This document shows, piece by piece, positions 40,513-48,508 of a stretch of 64,000 nucleotides of DNA. Every line of letters begins with the position of its first letter. Within the stretch, counting starts at the first letter, position 1. The position numbers were made by a program, and so were the translations under genes. The notes below the pieces were generated by a model that saw only the letters and a program-made list of their open reading frames with translations, had not been told where the DNA came from and ran no database searches. Source of the DNA: Mariprofundus aestuarium (GTDB taxonomy: Bacteria > Pseudomonadota > Zetaproteobacteria > Mariprofundales > Mariprofundaceae); the NCBI RefSeq assembly GCF_002795805.1, contig NZ_CP018799.1, forward strand, positions 365,001 through 429,000, written 5' to 3'.

Positions 40513-41258
40513 GCAATCAGCGCCGCATCGACCCGGAAGTGGTAAAGGCCAGCCGCATGCGACTGCTGGCAAGGATCGGCAAGGCATTCATGCTGGCAGG
40601 CATGATTGGAGGCACGTTGTTCACAGGCTGGTGGCTGAACGGGGTGATGACGGTTGAAAACTGGAAGATAGAGGGCGACACCCAACTGAAGCAGGCAATT
40701 GCAGAACAACTCGAAGCGATGGATAAACGGGACTTTATAAGTACGCGCCCCGATCTACTCAGAGAAGAGTGGATGAAGAGGCAGCCGGACTTGGCTTCGG
40801 TGCAGATCACGCGCGTATTGCCAGACAGCCTGCATATCCGTGCCGTGGCGCGGGTGCCTGCAGCACTCTGGCAGGATGAGGAAAACGAACTGCAGCTCTT
40901 TGATGACAAGGGCAATGCTTATCGCACCCTGCGTCGTGGCGAATCGCCTGATCTGCCACTGTTGCGCGTCTCCAGAGAGCAGCTTAAGCCTGCGCACCAG
41001 CTGCTGGAGCTTTTGCGCAGCCAGAATTCGGATGCCATTCCGGCCTTGAGCGAGATCAGGGCGGGAAACCGTTATTGGCAGATCTATTTTTCGAAGGGTG
41101 TGACATGGAAGCTGCCATTCGGCGATGAGCGGGAATCCATTGCACAGCTTTCAACTTTAATAAAACAACCGCGTTGGTCTAATCGCAACTGGAAAATCGA
41201 TGCGCGCCAGCAGGCACGCTGGTTTATCCGACCGGCCAAGTATGGGGGAGTGATCTAA
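40509..41258 (+). CDS. ftsQ: cell division protein FtsQ
   Basis: A 249-residue bitopic division protein: basic cytoplasmic N-terminus, a transmembrane segment at about residues 20-42 (FMLAGMIGGTLFTGWWL), a POTRA domain beginning VENWKIEGDTQL, then the FtsQ beta domain with ASVQITRVLPDSLHIRAVARVP, read here in two parts around RVLPDSL. It recruits FtsB/FtsL to the ring. Lower conservation is normal for this family; place between ddl and ftsA supports the call. It overlaps ddl by four bases. Confidence 0.9.
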   Translation: MSNQRRIDPEVVKASRMRLLARIGKAFMLAGMIGGTLFTGWWLNGVMTVENWKIEGDTQLKQAIAEQLEAMDKRDFISTRPDLLREEWMKRQPDLASVQITRVLPDSLHIRAVARVPAALWQDEENELQLFDDKGNAYRTLRRGESPDLPLLRVSREQLKPAHQLLELLRSQNSDAIPALSEIRAGNRYWQIYFSKGVTWKLPFGDERESIAQLSTLIKQPRWSNRNWKIDARQQARWFIRPAKYGGVI

Positions 41259-42490
41259 TGTTGAAGCACGATCAGCTACTGGTAGGCCTCGATATCGGCA
41301 CAAGCAAGATTGCCTGTATCGTGGCAGAGGCATCACCGGATGGAAAAGTCGATGTTATCGGTATCGGTACACACCCGTCCCGCGGATTGAAAAAGGGTGT
41401 TGTTGTTAATATCGAAAGCACGGTTGAGTCGATCAGGCTGGCAGTAGAAGAGGCAGAGCTGATGGCTGGCGTTGATATTCAGTCAGTTTTTACCGGTATC
41501 GCCGGAAGTCACATCCGCGGTTACAACAGCCACGGCGTGGTGGCGACGAAAAATGGCGAGGTGACACAGGAGGATGTGGATCGCGTGGTGGATGCTGCGC
41601 GAGCGATGAATATCCCTGCCGATCAGAAGGTTCTGCATATCCTGCCGCAGGAATACATCATCGACTCTCAGGATGGAATCCGCGAACCGATAGGCATGAG
41701 TGGCGTGCGACTGGAGGCGAAGGTGCATGTGGTGACCGGTGCGGTCTCATCGGCTCAGAATATCGTTAAATGCTGTAATCGCTGCGATCTGGATGTCTCC
41801 GACATGGTTCTGGAGCAGGTGGCCTCAGCTGAGGCGGTGCTGATGCAGGATGAGAAGGATATCGGCGTGGTGCTGGTTGATATCGGCGGCGGAACCACCG
41901 ATATCGCGATCTTCCTGAATGGGTCAATTCGTCATACGCATGTGATTCCGATCGGTGGTGATCATCTGACCAACGATCTGGTGATCGGGCTGCGTACCTC
42001 GGCACGCGAGGCCGATCAGCTTAAACGGAAGTACGGCGCCTGCATGACCACCATCGTGCCGCCGGAAGATCAGATTGAGATACCAAGCGTTGGCGGGCGC
42101 GCACCGCGCCCGATGCCAAGGCAGGTGATGGCACAAATTCTCGAACCGCGTGTTGAAGAGCTGTTCGAGATGATCAGAGATGAGCTGCAGCGCTCCGGTT
42201 TTCAGGAACTGGTCGCCGCAGGCATGGTGCTGACGGGCGGTTCTTCCTTGCTCGAAGGCATGGTGGAGCTGGCAGAAGATGTGTTCGATATCCCCGTGCG
42301 GTTGGGACGGCCGCAGGGAGTCGGGGGGCTGGTGGATGTGGTTTCCAGTCCGATGTACGCCACAGGTGTTGGATTGATCCTGTACGGGCATCGCTATCGT
42401 CAGGGTTCACAGAAAGTCAGATCGACTGACAGGAATATGTTCGCACGCGTATGGAGACACATGCGAAGCTGGTTTGGTGATACGGCGTAA
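41258..42490 (+). CDS. ftsA: cell division protein FtsA
   Basis: An actin-like ATPase of 410 residues that tethers FtsZ to the membrane. Phosphate 1 is VGLDIGTSKIACIV, the 1C domain follows, phosphate 2 is LVDIGGGTTDIAIF, and GGSSLLEGM is the adenosine motif. The C-terminus FARVWRHMRSWFG is the amphipathic membrane-targeting helix. The ATG shares one base with the ftsQ stop. An A-rich leader separates it from ftsZ. Confidence 0.96.
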   Translation: MLKHDQLLVGLDIGTSKIACIVAEASPDGKVDVIGIGTHPSRGLKKGVVVNIESTVESIRLAVEEAELMAGVDIQSVFTGIAGSHIRGYNSHGVVATKNGEVTQEDVDRVVDAARAMNIPADQKVLHILPQEYIIDSQDGIREPIGMSGVRLEAKVHVVTGAVSSAQNIVKCCNRCDLDVSDMVLEQVASAEAVLMQDEKDIGVVLVDIGGGTTDIAIFLNGSIRHTHVIPIGGDHLTNDLVIGLRTSAREADQLKRKYGACMTTIVPPEDQIEIPSVGGRAPRPMPRQVMAQILEPRVEELFEMIRDELQRSGFQELVAAGMVLTGGSSLLEGMVELAEDVFDIPVRLGRPQGVGGLVDVVSSPMYATGVGLILYGHRYRQGSQKVRSTDRNMFARVWRHMRSWFGDTA

Positions 42491-42573
42491 CAACAGGGAA
42501 AAAGAAATAAAAAAAGAGATAAACAAACACAAACGGGAAAATAAAAAAAGGGAACGTGAGGAGGACCAGAAAC
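42491..42573 (+). promoter_or_regulatory. A/purine-rich ftsZ leader with strong ribosome binding site
   Basis: Almost free of T and strongly A-rich from 42491 to about 42555, followed by GTGAGGAGG nine bases before the ftsZ ATG. It is the only real gap within the long coupled cluster apart from the one before lpxC. A leader this unstructured would favour high ftsZ translation. Confidence 0.5.
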
Positions 42574-43776
42574 ATGGCAACTTTATTTACATTTGAGGAT
42601 ACAGCGGCCCAATCGGCCAAGATCAAGGTGATTGGCGTCGGTGGTGGCGGCGGCAACGCATTGAATAATATGATCACCCAGAAATTGCGCGGCGTGGAAT
42701 TCATCGTCGCAAATACCGATGCGCAGGCCATCGAGCGCAACGACGCTGAGGTCAAGCTTCAGCTTGGTGCGGATATCACCCGTGGACTTGGTGCGGGCGC
42801 TAACCCGCAGATTGGTCGCGAAGCAGCTTCAGCGGAAAAGGATCGACTGCGTGAGTTCATGCAGGGCACCGATATGGTGTTCATTACTGCAGGCATGGGT
42901 GGCGGCACCGGTACCGGTGCGGCACCTGTCATTGCAGAGGTTGCCAAAGAGATGGGTGTGCTGACTGTGGCGGTAGTCACCAAGCCGTTCAACTTTGAGG
43001 GCAAGCGCCGTATGCGTCAGGCCGATGCGGGCATCGCAGAACTGCGCAAGTATGTTGATACATTGATCACCATTCCAAACCAGAAGCTGATCGGCGCGGT
43101 GGGTAAAAACACCAGTATGCTGGAAGCCTTCCGCAAGGCGGACGATGTGTTGCTGCAGGCAGTGCGTGGTATTGCTGAACTGATCACACACACCGGCTAC
43201 ATGAATGTCGACTTTGCTGATGTGAAAGCCGTGATGAGTGAAACCCGCGGCGTAGCGATGATGGGCTCTGGATCTGCAACTGGCGAAAGCCGTGCCATTG
43301 AGGCTGCAGAGCGCGCGATCTCTTCACCACTGCTTGAGGATATCGATATTCACGGTGCACAGGGTATTCTGGTCAATGTAACCGGTAACGAAGATATGAC
43401 GCTGGCCGAGTACGATGAAGCGGTCTCCATTATCCACAACATGGCCGATGAGGATGCCAATATCATTTGCGGCATGGTTTACGACCAGGATGCAGGTGAA
43501 GAGGTTCGTGTTACTGTGGTGGCAACAGGTCTTTCCGGTGATGTCTCTGTTAACCTCTCCTCCTTTGAAGGCAAGCCTGAGGTGGTGGTGCTTCCGCGTA
43601 TTCCAACAGCCCAGATCGGCGCTGTTCAGGGTGCTCCGGTCGCTGCTGCTAACGTTAGTCCGCAGGCGCCTCAAGTGGGTCAGGGACCGCAGGTGCAGCC
43701 AAAACCATTCGGCAATCTCGACTTCAACGATGATGAGTTTGCGGTGCCAACCTTCCTGCGCAGGCAGGCCGACTGA
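42574..43776 (+). CDS. ftsZ: cell division GTPase FtsZ
   Basis: The tubulin-like ring protein, 400 residues. GTP-binding GVGGGGGNALNNMI and GMGGGTGTGAAPVIAEVA are standard, as is NVDFADVKAVMSE. A linker of about 50 residues rich in Pro, Gln and Val leads to the C-terminal peptide DEFAVPTFLRRQAD, which contacts FtsA and other partners. An in-frame GTG at 42556 exists, but GAGGAGG supports the ATG at 42574. ZapD, which bundles FtsZ, is at 3508. Confidence 0.97.
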   Translation: MATLFTFEDTAAQSAKIKVIGVGGGGGNALNNMITQKLRGVEFIVANTDAQAIERNDAEVKLQLGADITRGLGAGANPQIGREAASAEKDRLREFMQGTDMVFITAGMGGGTGTGAAPVIAEVAKEMGVLTVAVVTKPFNFEGKRRMRQADAGIAELRKYVDTLITIPNQKLIGAVGKNTSMLEAFRKADDVLLQAVRGIAELITHTGYMNVDFADVKAVMSETRGVAMMGSGSATGESRAIEAAERAISSPLLEDIDIHGAQGILVNVTGNEDMTLAEYDEAVSIIHNMADEDANIICGMVYDQDAGEEVRVTVVATGLSGDVSVNLSSFEGKPEVVVLPRIPTAQIGAVQGAPVAAANVSPQAPQVGQGPQVQPKPFGNLDFNDDEFAVPTFLRRQAD

Positions 43777-43975
43777 TCGCCGGAGAGGGTAGAATATTTG
43801 GCTTTTACGGTTTTTATGGCAGGGTTGTGCGTTTGATAATGGGGTCAAAGTTTGCGGATGCTGGATTTGTGGGATAAATCACATTGAATTTCAGCGCTTT
43901 ACGTAGAGTTGCCCCGATGATGTTCGTACCATTGGCGTCATGCAAATGCTATGCCCTATACGAAAGGAGGCATAA

Positions 43976-44875
43976 ATGATTGTTCAGAGAACACTGGATC
44001 ATACGATTCGCTGTAGTGGAATCGGCCTGCATTCAGGGCGCAAAATTCAACTGGTTTTGCATCCGGCAGCCGAGAACACCGGCATTACGTTCGTTCGTTC
44101 CGATCTCGGTGTTGAGATTCCGGCCAAGGCCGAATTTGTTACTGATACCCGTCTCTGCACAACCATTGGCCATGACGGTGCTCATATTTCTACTATTGAG
44201 CATCTGCTTTCCGCCTTTGCAGGCCTGGGCGTGGATAACGCCCGCATTGAAGTCAGTGGTCCAGAAGTCCCCATTATGGATGGATCATCCGCCCCGTTTG
44301 TGTTTCTGATTCAATGTGCCGGTATTCGCGAACAGTCCAAGGCAAAGAAGGTCCTTCGTGTTCTTAAGCGTGTAGAAGTTCAGGAGGGTGACAAACGTTG
44401 CGCTCTCTACCCTGCAGGTGGATTCAGGATCAGCTATCTGCTCGACTACGATCATCCGCTGCTGCGGAAACGCAAGGTGGCCATTAACTTCGCCCATCAG
44501 GCGTATACCCGTGAAATTTCCCGCGCCCGCACCTTTGGCTTCCTGCATGAAGTTGAAGCGCTGCAAAAGGCGGGACTTGCTCTCGGTGGTTCGCTGGAAA
44601 ATGCCATCGTACTCGATACGCACCGTGTCGTGAACGAGGGTGGTCTGCGTTATGAAGATGAATGTGTTCGTCACAAGATTCTTGATACGCTGGGCGATCT
44701 GTTTCTTTCAGGGTATCCGATTGTCGGTGCCTTTGAGGGTGAACTGACAGGTCACGACATGAACCACAAACTTGTTACCACGCTGCTTGCAGATCCTTCG
44801 AGCTACCGTATCGAAGAGTTGATGGCAGAAGAGGTAGCAGTCGAAGAGGGTGAAGGCGCAGCACAACACGCTTAA
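43976..44875 (+). CDS. lpxC: UDP-3-O-acyl-GlcNAc deacetylase LpxC
   Basis: A zinc amidase of 299 residues doing the committed step of lipid A synthesis. Zinc ligands are in STIEHLLSAF and HKILDTLGD, with the typical opening QRTLDHTIRCSGIGLHSG and the loop PEVPIMDGSSAPF. AAAGGAGGC five bases before the ATG is a strong ribosome binding site. The 199-base gap after ftsZ may hold its own promoter, but no convincing one was read. The acidic C-terminal tail is slightly longer than in E. coli. Confidence 0.95.
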   Translation: MIVQRTLDHTIRCSGIGLHSGRKIQLVLHPAAENTGITFVRSDLGVEIPAKAEFVTDTRLCTTIGHDGAHISTIEHLLSAFAGLGVDNARIEVSGPEVPIMDGSSAPFVFLIQCAGIREQSKAKKVLRVLKRVEVQEGDKRCALYPAGGFRISYLLDYDHPLLRKRKVAINFAHQAYTREISRARTFGFLHEVEALQKAGLALGGSLENAIVLDTHRVVNEGGLRYEDECVRHKILDTLGDLFLSGYPIVGAFEGELTGHDMNHKLVTTLLADPSSYRIEELMAEEVAVEEGEGAAQHA

Positions 44876-44909
44876 CTCTCCCAACGTTCCATTTTATTTT
44901 CTCTTTTTG

Positions 44910-44942
44910 ACAGGCCGGGCTTCCCTCCCGGCCTGTTTTTTT
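44910..44942 (+). terminator. intrinsic terminator after lpxC
   Basis: ACAGGCCGGG pairs with CCCGGCCTGT, followed by a run of T. It closes the dcw-lpxC transcription unit. Confidence 0.9.
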
Positions 44943-44974
44943 GCCCGCCGCACGTAACAGCCAAGCAGGACGTC

Positions 44975-44983
44975 TGCTATACT
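44975..44983 (+). promoter_or_regulatory. extended -10 promoter placing +1 at the start codon
   Basis: TGCTATACT is an extended -10 element. The expected start of transcription, six to eight bases on, falls at 44990-44991, directly before the ATG at 44992. No -35 is obvious. Confidence 0.4.
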
Positions 44984-44991
44984 CTGAGTGT

Positions 44992-45657
44992 ATGGATCTT
45001 CTTACGCGACAGGACCGGTTCTTTGTGGCCAAGATAATGGGCGCCATAATCAGTATGGCCAGCGTCATTGTTCTGCTGGGTTGGATGTCTGAAATTTTTA
45101 ATATCTACCTGTATGGGGGCATTTTGCCGCAAAGAATAGGCATGAAGTTTACTTCGGCGCTGTCGTTTCTTTTAAGTGGCCTGTTGCTTCTCTCTATTGC
45201 CAATGCCTATGAGAAAAATTCAACTTCATCCGGCACTCTCCACCAGGTCGCAAGCATGGTGATTATGTTGATCGTGATTATCATGTTGATCTCCAGCCTG
45301 GAGGGTACAAAGGCGGGAATTGAACACTGGTTTGTTGGGGGTGCAGCCTATGCAATCAAAGGAGATATGGCAGGCTCAATATCTTTCGGAACCATGGTCG
45401 CCTTTGTCGTTATTTCCCTCGTCGGCATATTCACCATGATCAATCCTCCAAAAGCTTCCCTGCTTCTTCTGGCCGGAATCATAGAGTGCGCTGTTGGTGG
45501 ACTCTCATTTTCCGGGCACCTGCTGAACATTCCAATTCTCTACTTCGGTATTGAGGGGGCTACTGCTGGTGTTGGACTGCCTGCAGCGGTCTTGATTTTT
45601 ATGATGGGAATGGGGTTGCTTGTACTCGGGACGACCAAGGGGAATCCGAACGGATAA
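44992..45657 (+). CDS. stand-alone polytopic membrane protein, unknown
   Basis: A 221-residue membrane protein with about six to seven hydrophobic segments, no soluble domain, and a small-residue, charge-poor make-up. It resembles the membrane sensor regions found at the N-terminus of some histidine kinases and cyclases (phrases such as FTSALSFLLSGLLLLSIANAY and PKASLLLLAGIIECAVGG), but here no output domain follows. I cannot assign a family. The ATG at 44992 is preferred to 44941, which lies in the terminator of lpxC. The transcript may be leaderless. The next feature is the oppositely oriented SRP RNA gene. Confidence 0.7.
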   Translation: MDLLTRQDRFFVAKIMGAIISMASVIVLLGWMSEIFNIYLYGGILPQRIGMKFTSALSFLLSGLLLLSIANAYEKNSTSSGTLHQVASMVIMLIVIIMLISSLEGTKAGIEHWFVGGAAYAIKGDMAGSISFGTMVAFVVISLVGIFTMINPPKASLLLLAGIIECAVGGLSFSGHLLNIPILYFGIEGATAGVGLPAAVLIFMMGMGLLVLGTTKGNPNG

Positions 45658-45690
45658 GTAATCAGACGACATTCGAATATTAAGAAAATG

Positions 45691-45802
45691 CGCCGCCCGA
45701 GCCGGACAGATCCGCAACGCGCCTCGTCCTGCTGCCGCTGCTTCCTTCCGGACCTGACGGGGTTCACAGGGGTCCGCCGTGCGGGGCCCGACCCGGGCGA
45801 CA
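45691..45802 (-). ncRNA. ffs: signal recognition particle RNA (4.5S, small bacterial type)
   Basis: Minus strand. The conserved apical domain CAGGTCCGGAAGGAAGCAGC of bacterial SRP RNA is exact. The terminal helix is formed by the ends: on the minus strand GTCGCCCGGGTCGG pairs with CCGGCTCGGGCGGC over 14 pairs. The RNA binds Ffh to target membrane proteins. A TTTTCTT follows its 3' end as a likely terminator tail. Ends are set by the pairing and may shift by a few bases. Confidence 0.93.
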
Positions 45803-45885
45803 CCTGGGTTCCACGGGTGTGGAAATCGGTATCGAGACAGGGTCTCGTAAATTCGATTTAGAGAGCATATTCCGAGAGGGATTAT

Positions 45886-45957
45886 GTCTGGCATCCATGC
45901 CGGCCACCCTTCGGGCCGCTGCTTTGCAGCGTTCGGATTTGCTATCCTGCAAATCCG
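45886..45957 (-). repeat. three-hairpin GGAT-loop repeat element, copy 1
   Basis: Read on the minus strand: hairpin 1 CGGATTTG-CAGGATAG-CAAATCCG, hairpin 2 CGCTGC-AAA-GCAGCG, then GGCCCGAAGGGTGG and hairpin 3 GGC-ATGGAT-GCC. It lies between tRNA-Ser and the SRP RNA gene, in the same orientation. The same order of modules is found at 54131-54278 and, in part, at 61671-61717. Confidence 0.65.
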
Positions 45958-45991
45958 TCGAACCCACGAGGGTTCTCAGCACTCTATCTCG

Positions 45992-46030
45992 AATTTATTT
46001 TATTGGATGGCGGAAGCCATCCATTAAAAT
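45992..46030 (-). terminator. hairpin downstream of tRNA-Ser
   Basis: GGATGGC pairs with GCCATCC around a GGAA tetraloop, extended by A/T pairs on both sides. It lies five bases past the tRNA-Ser 3' end on the minus strand and probably ends that transcript. The A/T arms would let it work in both directions. Confidence 0.55.
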
Positions 46031-46034
46031 AAAC

Positions 46035-46124
46035 TGGCGGAGAGAGAGGGATTCGAACCCTCGGTACGCTTACACGTACACACGCTTTCCAGGCGTGCTC
46101 CTTCAACCACTCAGACATCTCTCC
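46035..46124 (-). tRNA. tRNA-Ser (anticodon GGA)
   Basis: Minus-strand tRNA with a long variable arm (TGTACGTGTAAGCGTAC region) typical of serine. Acceptor GGAGAGA/TCTCTCC, T-loop GGTTCGAATCC, anticodon stem CACGC/GCGTG with loop CTGGAAA, so the anticodon is GGA. Discriminator G and CCA are encoded. Confidence 0.95.
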
Positions 46125-46241
46125 AGCTTTCCCATGCGATTGTCAGATATGACCCATCACAAGGGCGGCGGATATTAGGGATTTAGGCCGGCATCCGCAA
46201 GGTCTTAGGTGAGTAGGTTTCAGCGGTGAGTTTTAAGATTG

Positions 46242-46916
46242 TCAGTCAGCTGAAAAGGTGCTGGTGATCCACTTGCCGATATGCCTGATCTCTTCAGCGC
46301 AAACACTGTGCTGCATTGGGTAGCTGTGCCATTCGACAGGACAGCCTGCATCGACAAGTTTTCTCCGAGTCTTGTCACCGAGCGCATAGGGCACAACTGG
46401 ATCATTGATGCCATGAGCCATGAATATCGGCGTGTTAAGTGCGGCCGGTTTGAACTGGGCCATCTGATCGGGCAGCAACAGGTAGCCTGAGAGGCTCATA
46501 ATGCCCGCAAGCGCACTCTCCTGACGCAAACCGATGTGTAGGCTCATGGCCGCTCCCTGCGAGAAGCCAGCAAGAATGATGCGGTTGGCTTTGATGCCAC
46601 GCATCTGCTCCTTCTCGATCAGTAACTGGATGTCACTGGCTGAGGCCTTAATGCCGCTTTTATCGTGCTCAATGCCGAGATCGGTCTGTTTGATGTCGTA
46701 CCAGGCGGGCATGATGTACCCGCCATTCAGTGTCACAGGCATGGATGGGGCGTGGGGGAAGATAAAGCGGACTGCGAGGTCGGCTGGCAGTCCAAGCTGC
46801 GGCACGATCGGTTCGAAGTCATGACCGTCAGCACCAAGCCCGTGCAGCCAGATGATGGTAGCTGTTGGCTTGGGACCAGTTTCGACCGTGATATGTGGCA
46901 AGGTATGCAGAATCAT
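46242..46916 (-). CDS. alpha/beta-hydrolase carboxylesterase (YpfH/phospholipase family)
   Basis: A 224-residue serine hydrolase of the small carboxylesterase/lysophospholipase family. The nucleophile elbow is GFSQGAAMS, the acid is in MAHGINDPVVPY, and the histidine is in MQHSVCAEEI. The oxyanion strand is IIWLHGLGADGHDFEPI. It most likely cleaves short acyl or thioacyl esters in the cytoplasm; the substrate is not known from sequence. It is oriented away from mpl and separated from it by a short AT-rich gap. Confidence 0.88.
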   Translation of the reverse strand: MILHTLPHITVETGPKPTATIIWLHGLGADGHDFEPIVPQLGLPADLAVRFIFPHAPSMPVTLNGGYIMPAWYDIKQTDLGIEHDKSGIKASASDIQLLIEKEQMRGIKANRIILAGFSQGAAMSLHIGLRQESALAGIMSLSGYLLLPDQMAQFKPAALNTPIFMAHGINDPVVPYALGDKTRRKLVDAGCPVEWHSYPMQHSVCAEEIRHIGKWITSTFSAD

Positions 46917-46994
46917 GCGGCAATCATGGACGATTTTAATTTAAATGTCTTTTTGATTTAACTTGTTGGGCTACATCCCTATGATTCAATTCCT

Positions 46995-48392
46995 ATGACA
47001 AGCAGACACATTCATATTCTAGGCGTATGCGGCACGGCAATGGCTGCGATTGCAGCGCTGGCCAAATCCGGTGGCTACCGGGTGACGGGCTCCGATGCCG
47101 GCGTCTATCCACCAATGTCCGATTATCTGGCCGAACTGGGGGTTGATATTGCGCCGTTTTCTGCGGCAAACCTGGACCCTGTTCCCGACCTCTGTGTGAT
47201 CGGCAATGCGATGGGGCGAGGTAATGTCGAGGTGGAGTTGATCCTGAATCGTGGACTGGCCTACTGTTCAGGGCCCGAGTTTGTCGGCAACCATATCCTG
47301 CCTGGTCGCCATGCTGTGGTCGTGGCAGGGACCCATGGTAAGACGACTACGGCATCTATTATGGCGCATGTGCTGGAAGTGGCGGGAAAACAGCCGGGGT
47401 TTCTCATTGGTGGCGTGCCGGAGAACTTTGGTGGTGGGGCAAGACGTGGAGAGGGTGAACCCTTTGTTCTGGAAGGGGATGAGTACGACACAGCCTTTTT
47501 CGATAAGCGCAGCAAGTTCCTGCATTACCATGCGCGTACGCTGATTCTGAATAATCTTGAATATGATCATGCTGATATCTTTCCGAACCTTGAGGCAATC
47601 AAAATACAGTTCCACCATCTGGTGCGCACAGTGCCTGCCTGTGGCACGATCATCGCTAACGCTGATGAGGAGCATGTCGCGGACGTGCTGGAGCGTGGTT
47701 GCTGGACGCCGGTGACTACCTTTGCTCGTTACCCGCACCCCTCAGCCCAGTGGCAGTGGGAGCCGTTAAGTGAGGATGGTGCACTGTTTCGCATCTACCG
47801 AAATGGCAAACTATGGCTCGAGTCCGAATGGGAGATGATTGGTGTGCACAATGCGGCCAATGCCTGTGCAGTGGCTGCCGCGGCATCTTCAATGGGTGTT
47901 GAGTGTGCCGATATCGCCAGGGCATTTGAGAGCTTTTCCGGAATTCGCCGCCGCATGACGCTGGTCGGTGAAGCAGGGGGGGTGAAGGTGTTCGATGATT
48001 TTGCCCATCACCCTACCGCAATTACCAATATGGTTACGGCAGCCAAGGCTGCGATGAGGCGTGGCGGCAGTGGGGGACGGCTATGGGTCATTGTAGAGCC
48101 GCGCTCCAACACCATGCGTACCAAGGTGCACCAGGATAGGTTGCCGCTCTGCTTTGATGCGGCTGATTTCGTGGTCTTTGCAGAGCCCTCCGAGCGCAAC
48201 CTGAAACAGGGAGAGGTGCTCGATGCCACGGCGATCTGCAGGGCGATCGGGAAGCACGCATCCATGATTGCTACTGTGGAGGCTATTGTTTCCCATGTTG
48301 GAAAAAAAGCTGAGTCCGGTGACCATCTTCTGGTTCTCTCTAATGGTGGTTTCGAGGGGATTCACGGAAAGCTGCTCAAGACGCTCGCCTGA
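46995..48392 (+). CDS. mpl: murein peptide ligase Mpl
   Basis: A 465-residue Mur ligase relative that attaches recycled L-Ala-D-Glu-meso-DAP tripeptide to UDP-MurNAc. The N-terminus HIHILGVCGTAMAAIAAL is characteristic of Mpl and distinguishes it from MurC. The ATP loop is VAGTHGKTTTASIM, then FLIGGVPENFGGGAR and EGDEYDTAFFDKRSKF, all Mpl hallmarks, and DDFAHHPTAI. It implies recycling of DAP-type peptidoglycan, in agreement with the MurE DNPR motif. It is separated from the dcw cluster by the SRP RNA region. Confidence 0.95.
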   Translation: MTSRHIHILGVCGTAMAAIAALAKSGGYRVTGSDAGVYPPMSDYLAELGVDIAPFSAANLDPVPDLCVIGNAMGRGNVEVELILNRGLAYCSGPEFVGNHILPGRHAVVVAGTHGKTTTASIMAHVLEVAGKQPGFLIGGVPENFGGGARRGEGEPFVLEGDEYDTAFFDKRSKFLHYHARTLILNNLEYDHADIFPNLEAIKIQFHHLVRTVPACGTIIANADEEHVADVLERGCWTPVTTFARYPHPSAQWQWEPLSEDGALFRIYRNGKLWLESEWEMIGVHNAANACAVAAAASSMGVECADIARAFESFSGIRRRMTLVGEAGGVKVFDDFAHHPTAITNMVTAAKAAMRRGGSGGRLWVIVEPRSNTMRTKVHQDRLPLCFDAADFVVFAEPSERNLKQGEVLDATAICRAIGKHASMIATVEAIVSHVGKKAESGDHLLVLSNGGFEGIHGKLLKTLA

Positions 48393-48465
48393 TATCACTG
48401 CTGCTTTGGGGTTTTGTAATTGTACCTTTGTTTGGATAGTATGAGCGCGCTTTATATCTATGCAG

Positions 48466-48493
48466 CCCTGTTTTCAGGGAGGCTTTAAAGCCT
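48466..48493 (+). promoter_or_regulatory. two small hairpins in the fbp leader
   Basis: CCCTG-TTTT-CAGGG (48466-48479) is followed at once by the palindrome AGGCTTTAAAGCCT (48480-48493). They end five bases before the GGGAGGGG ribosome binding site of fbp. They could be a weak attenuator or an mRNA 5' stabiliser. Confidence 0.35.
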
Positions 48494-48508
48494 AGATCGG
48501 GAGGGGAT

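Noticed and set aside
46186-46201. GGCCGGCATCCGCAAGG as a fifth copy of the hairpin repeat
   Set aside because: Only a short piece matches; the AGGATG hairpin and palindrome are absent.
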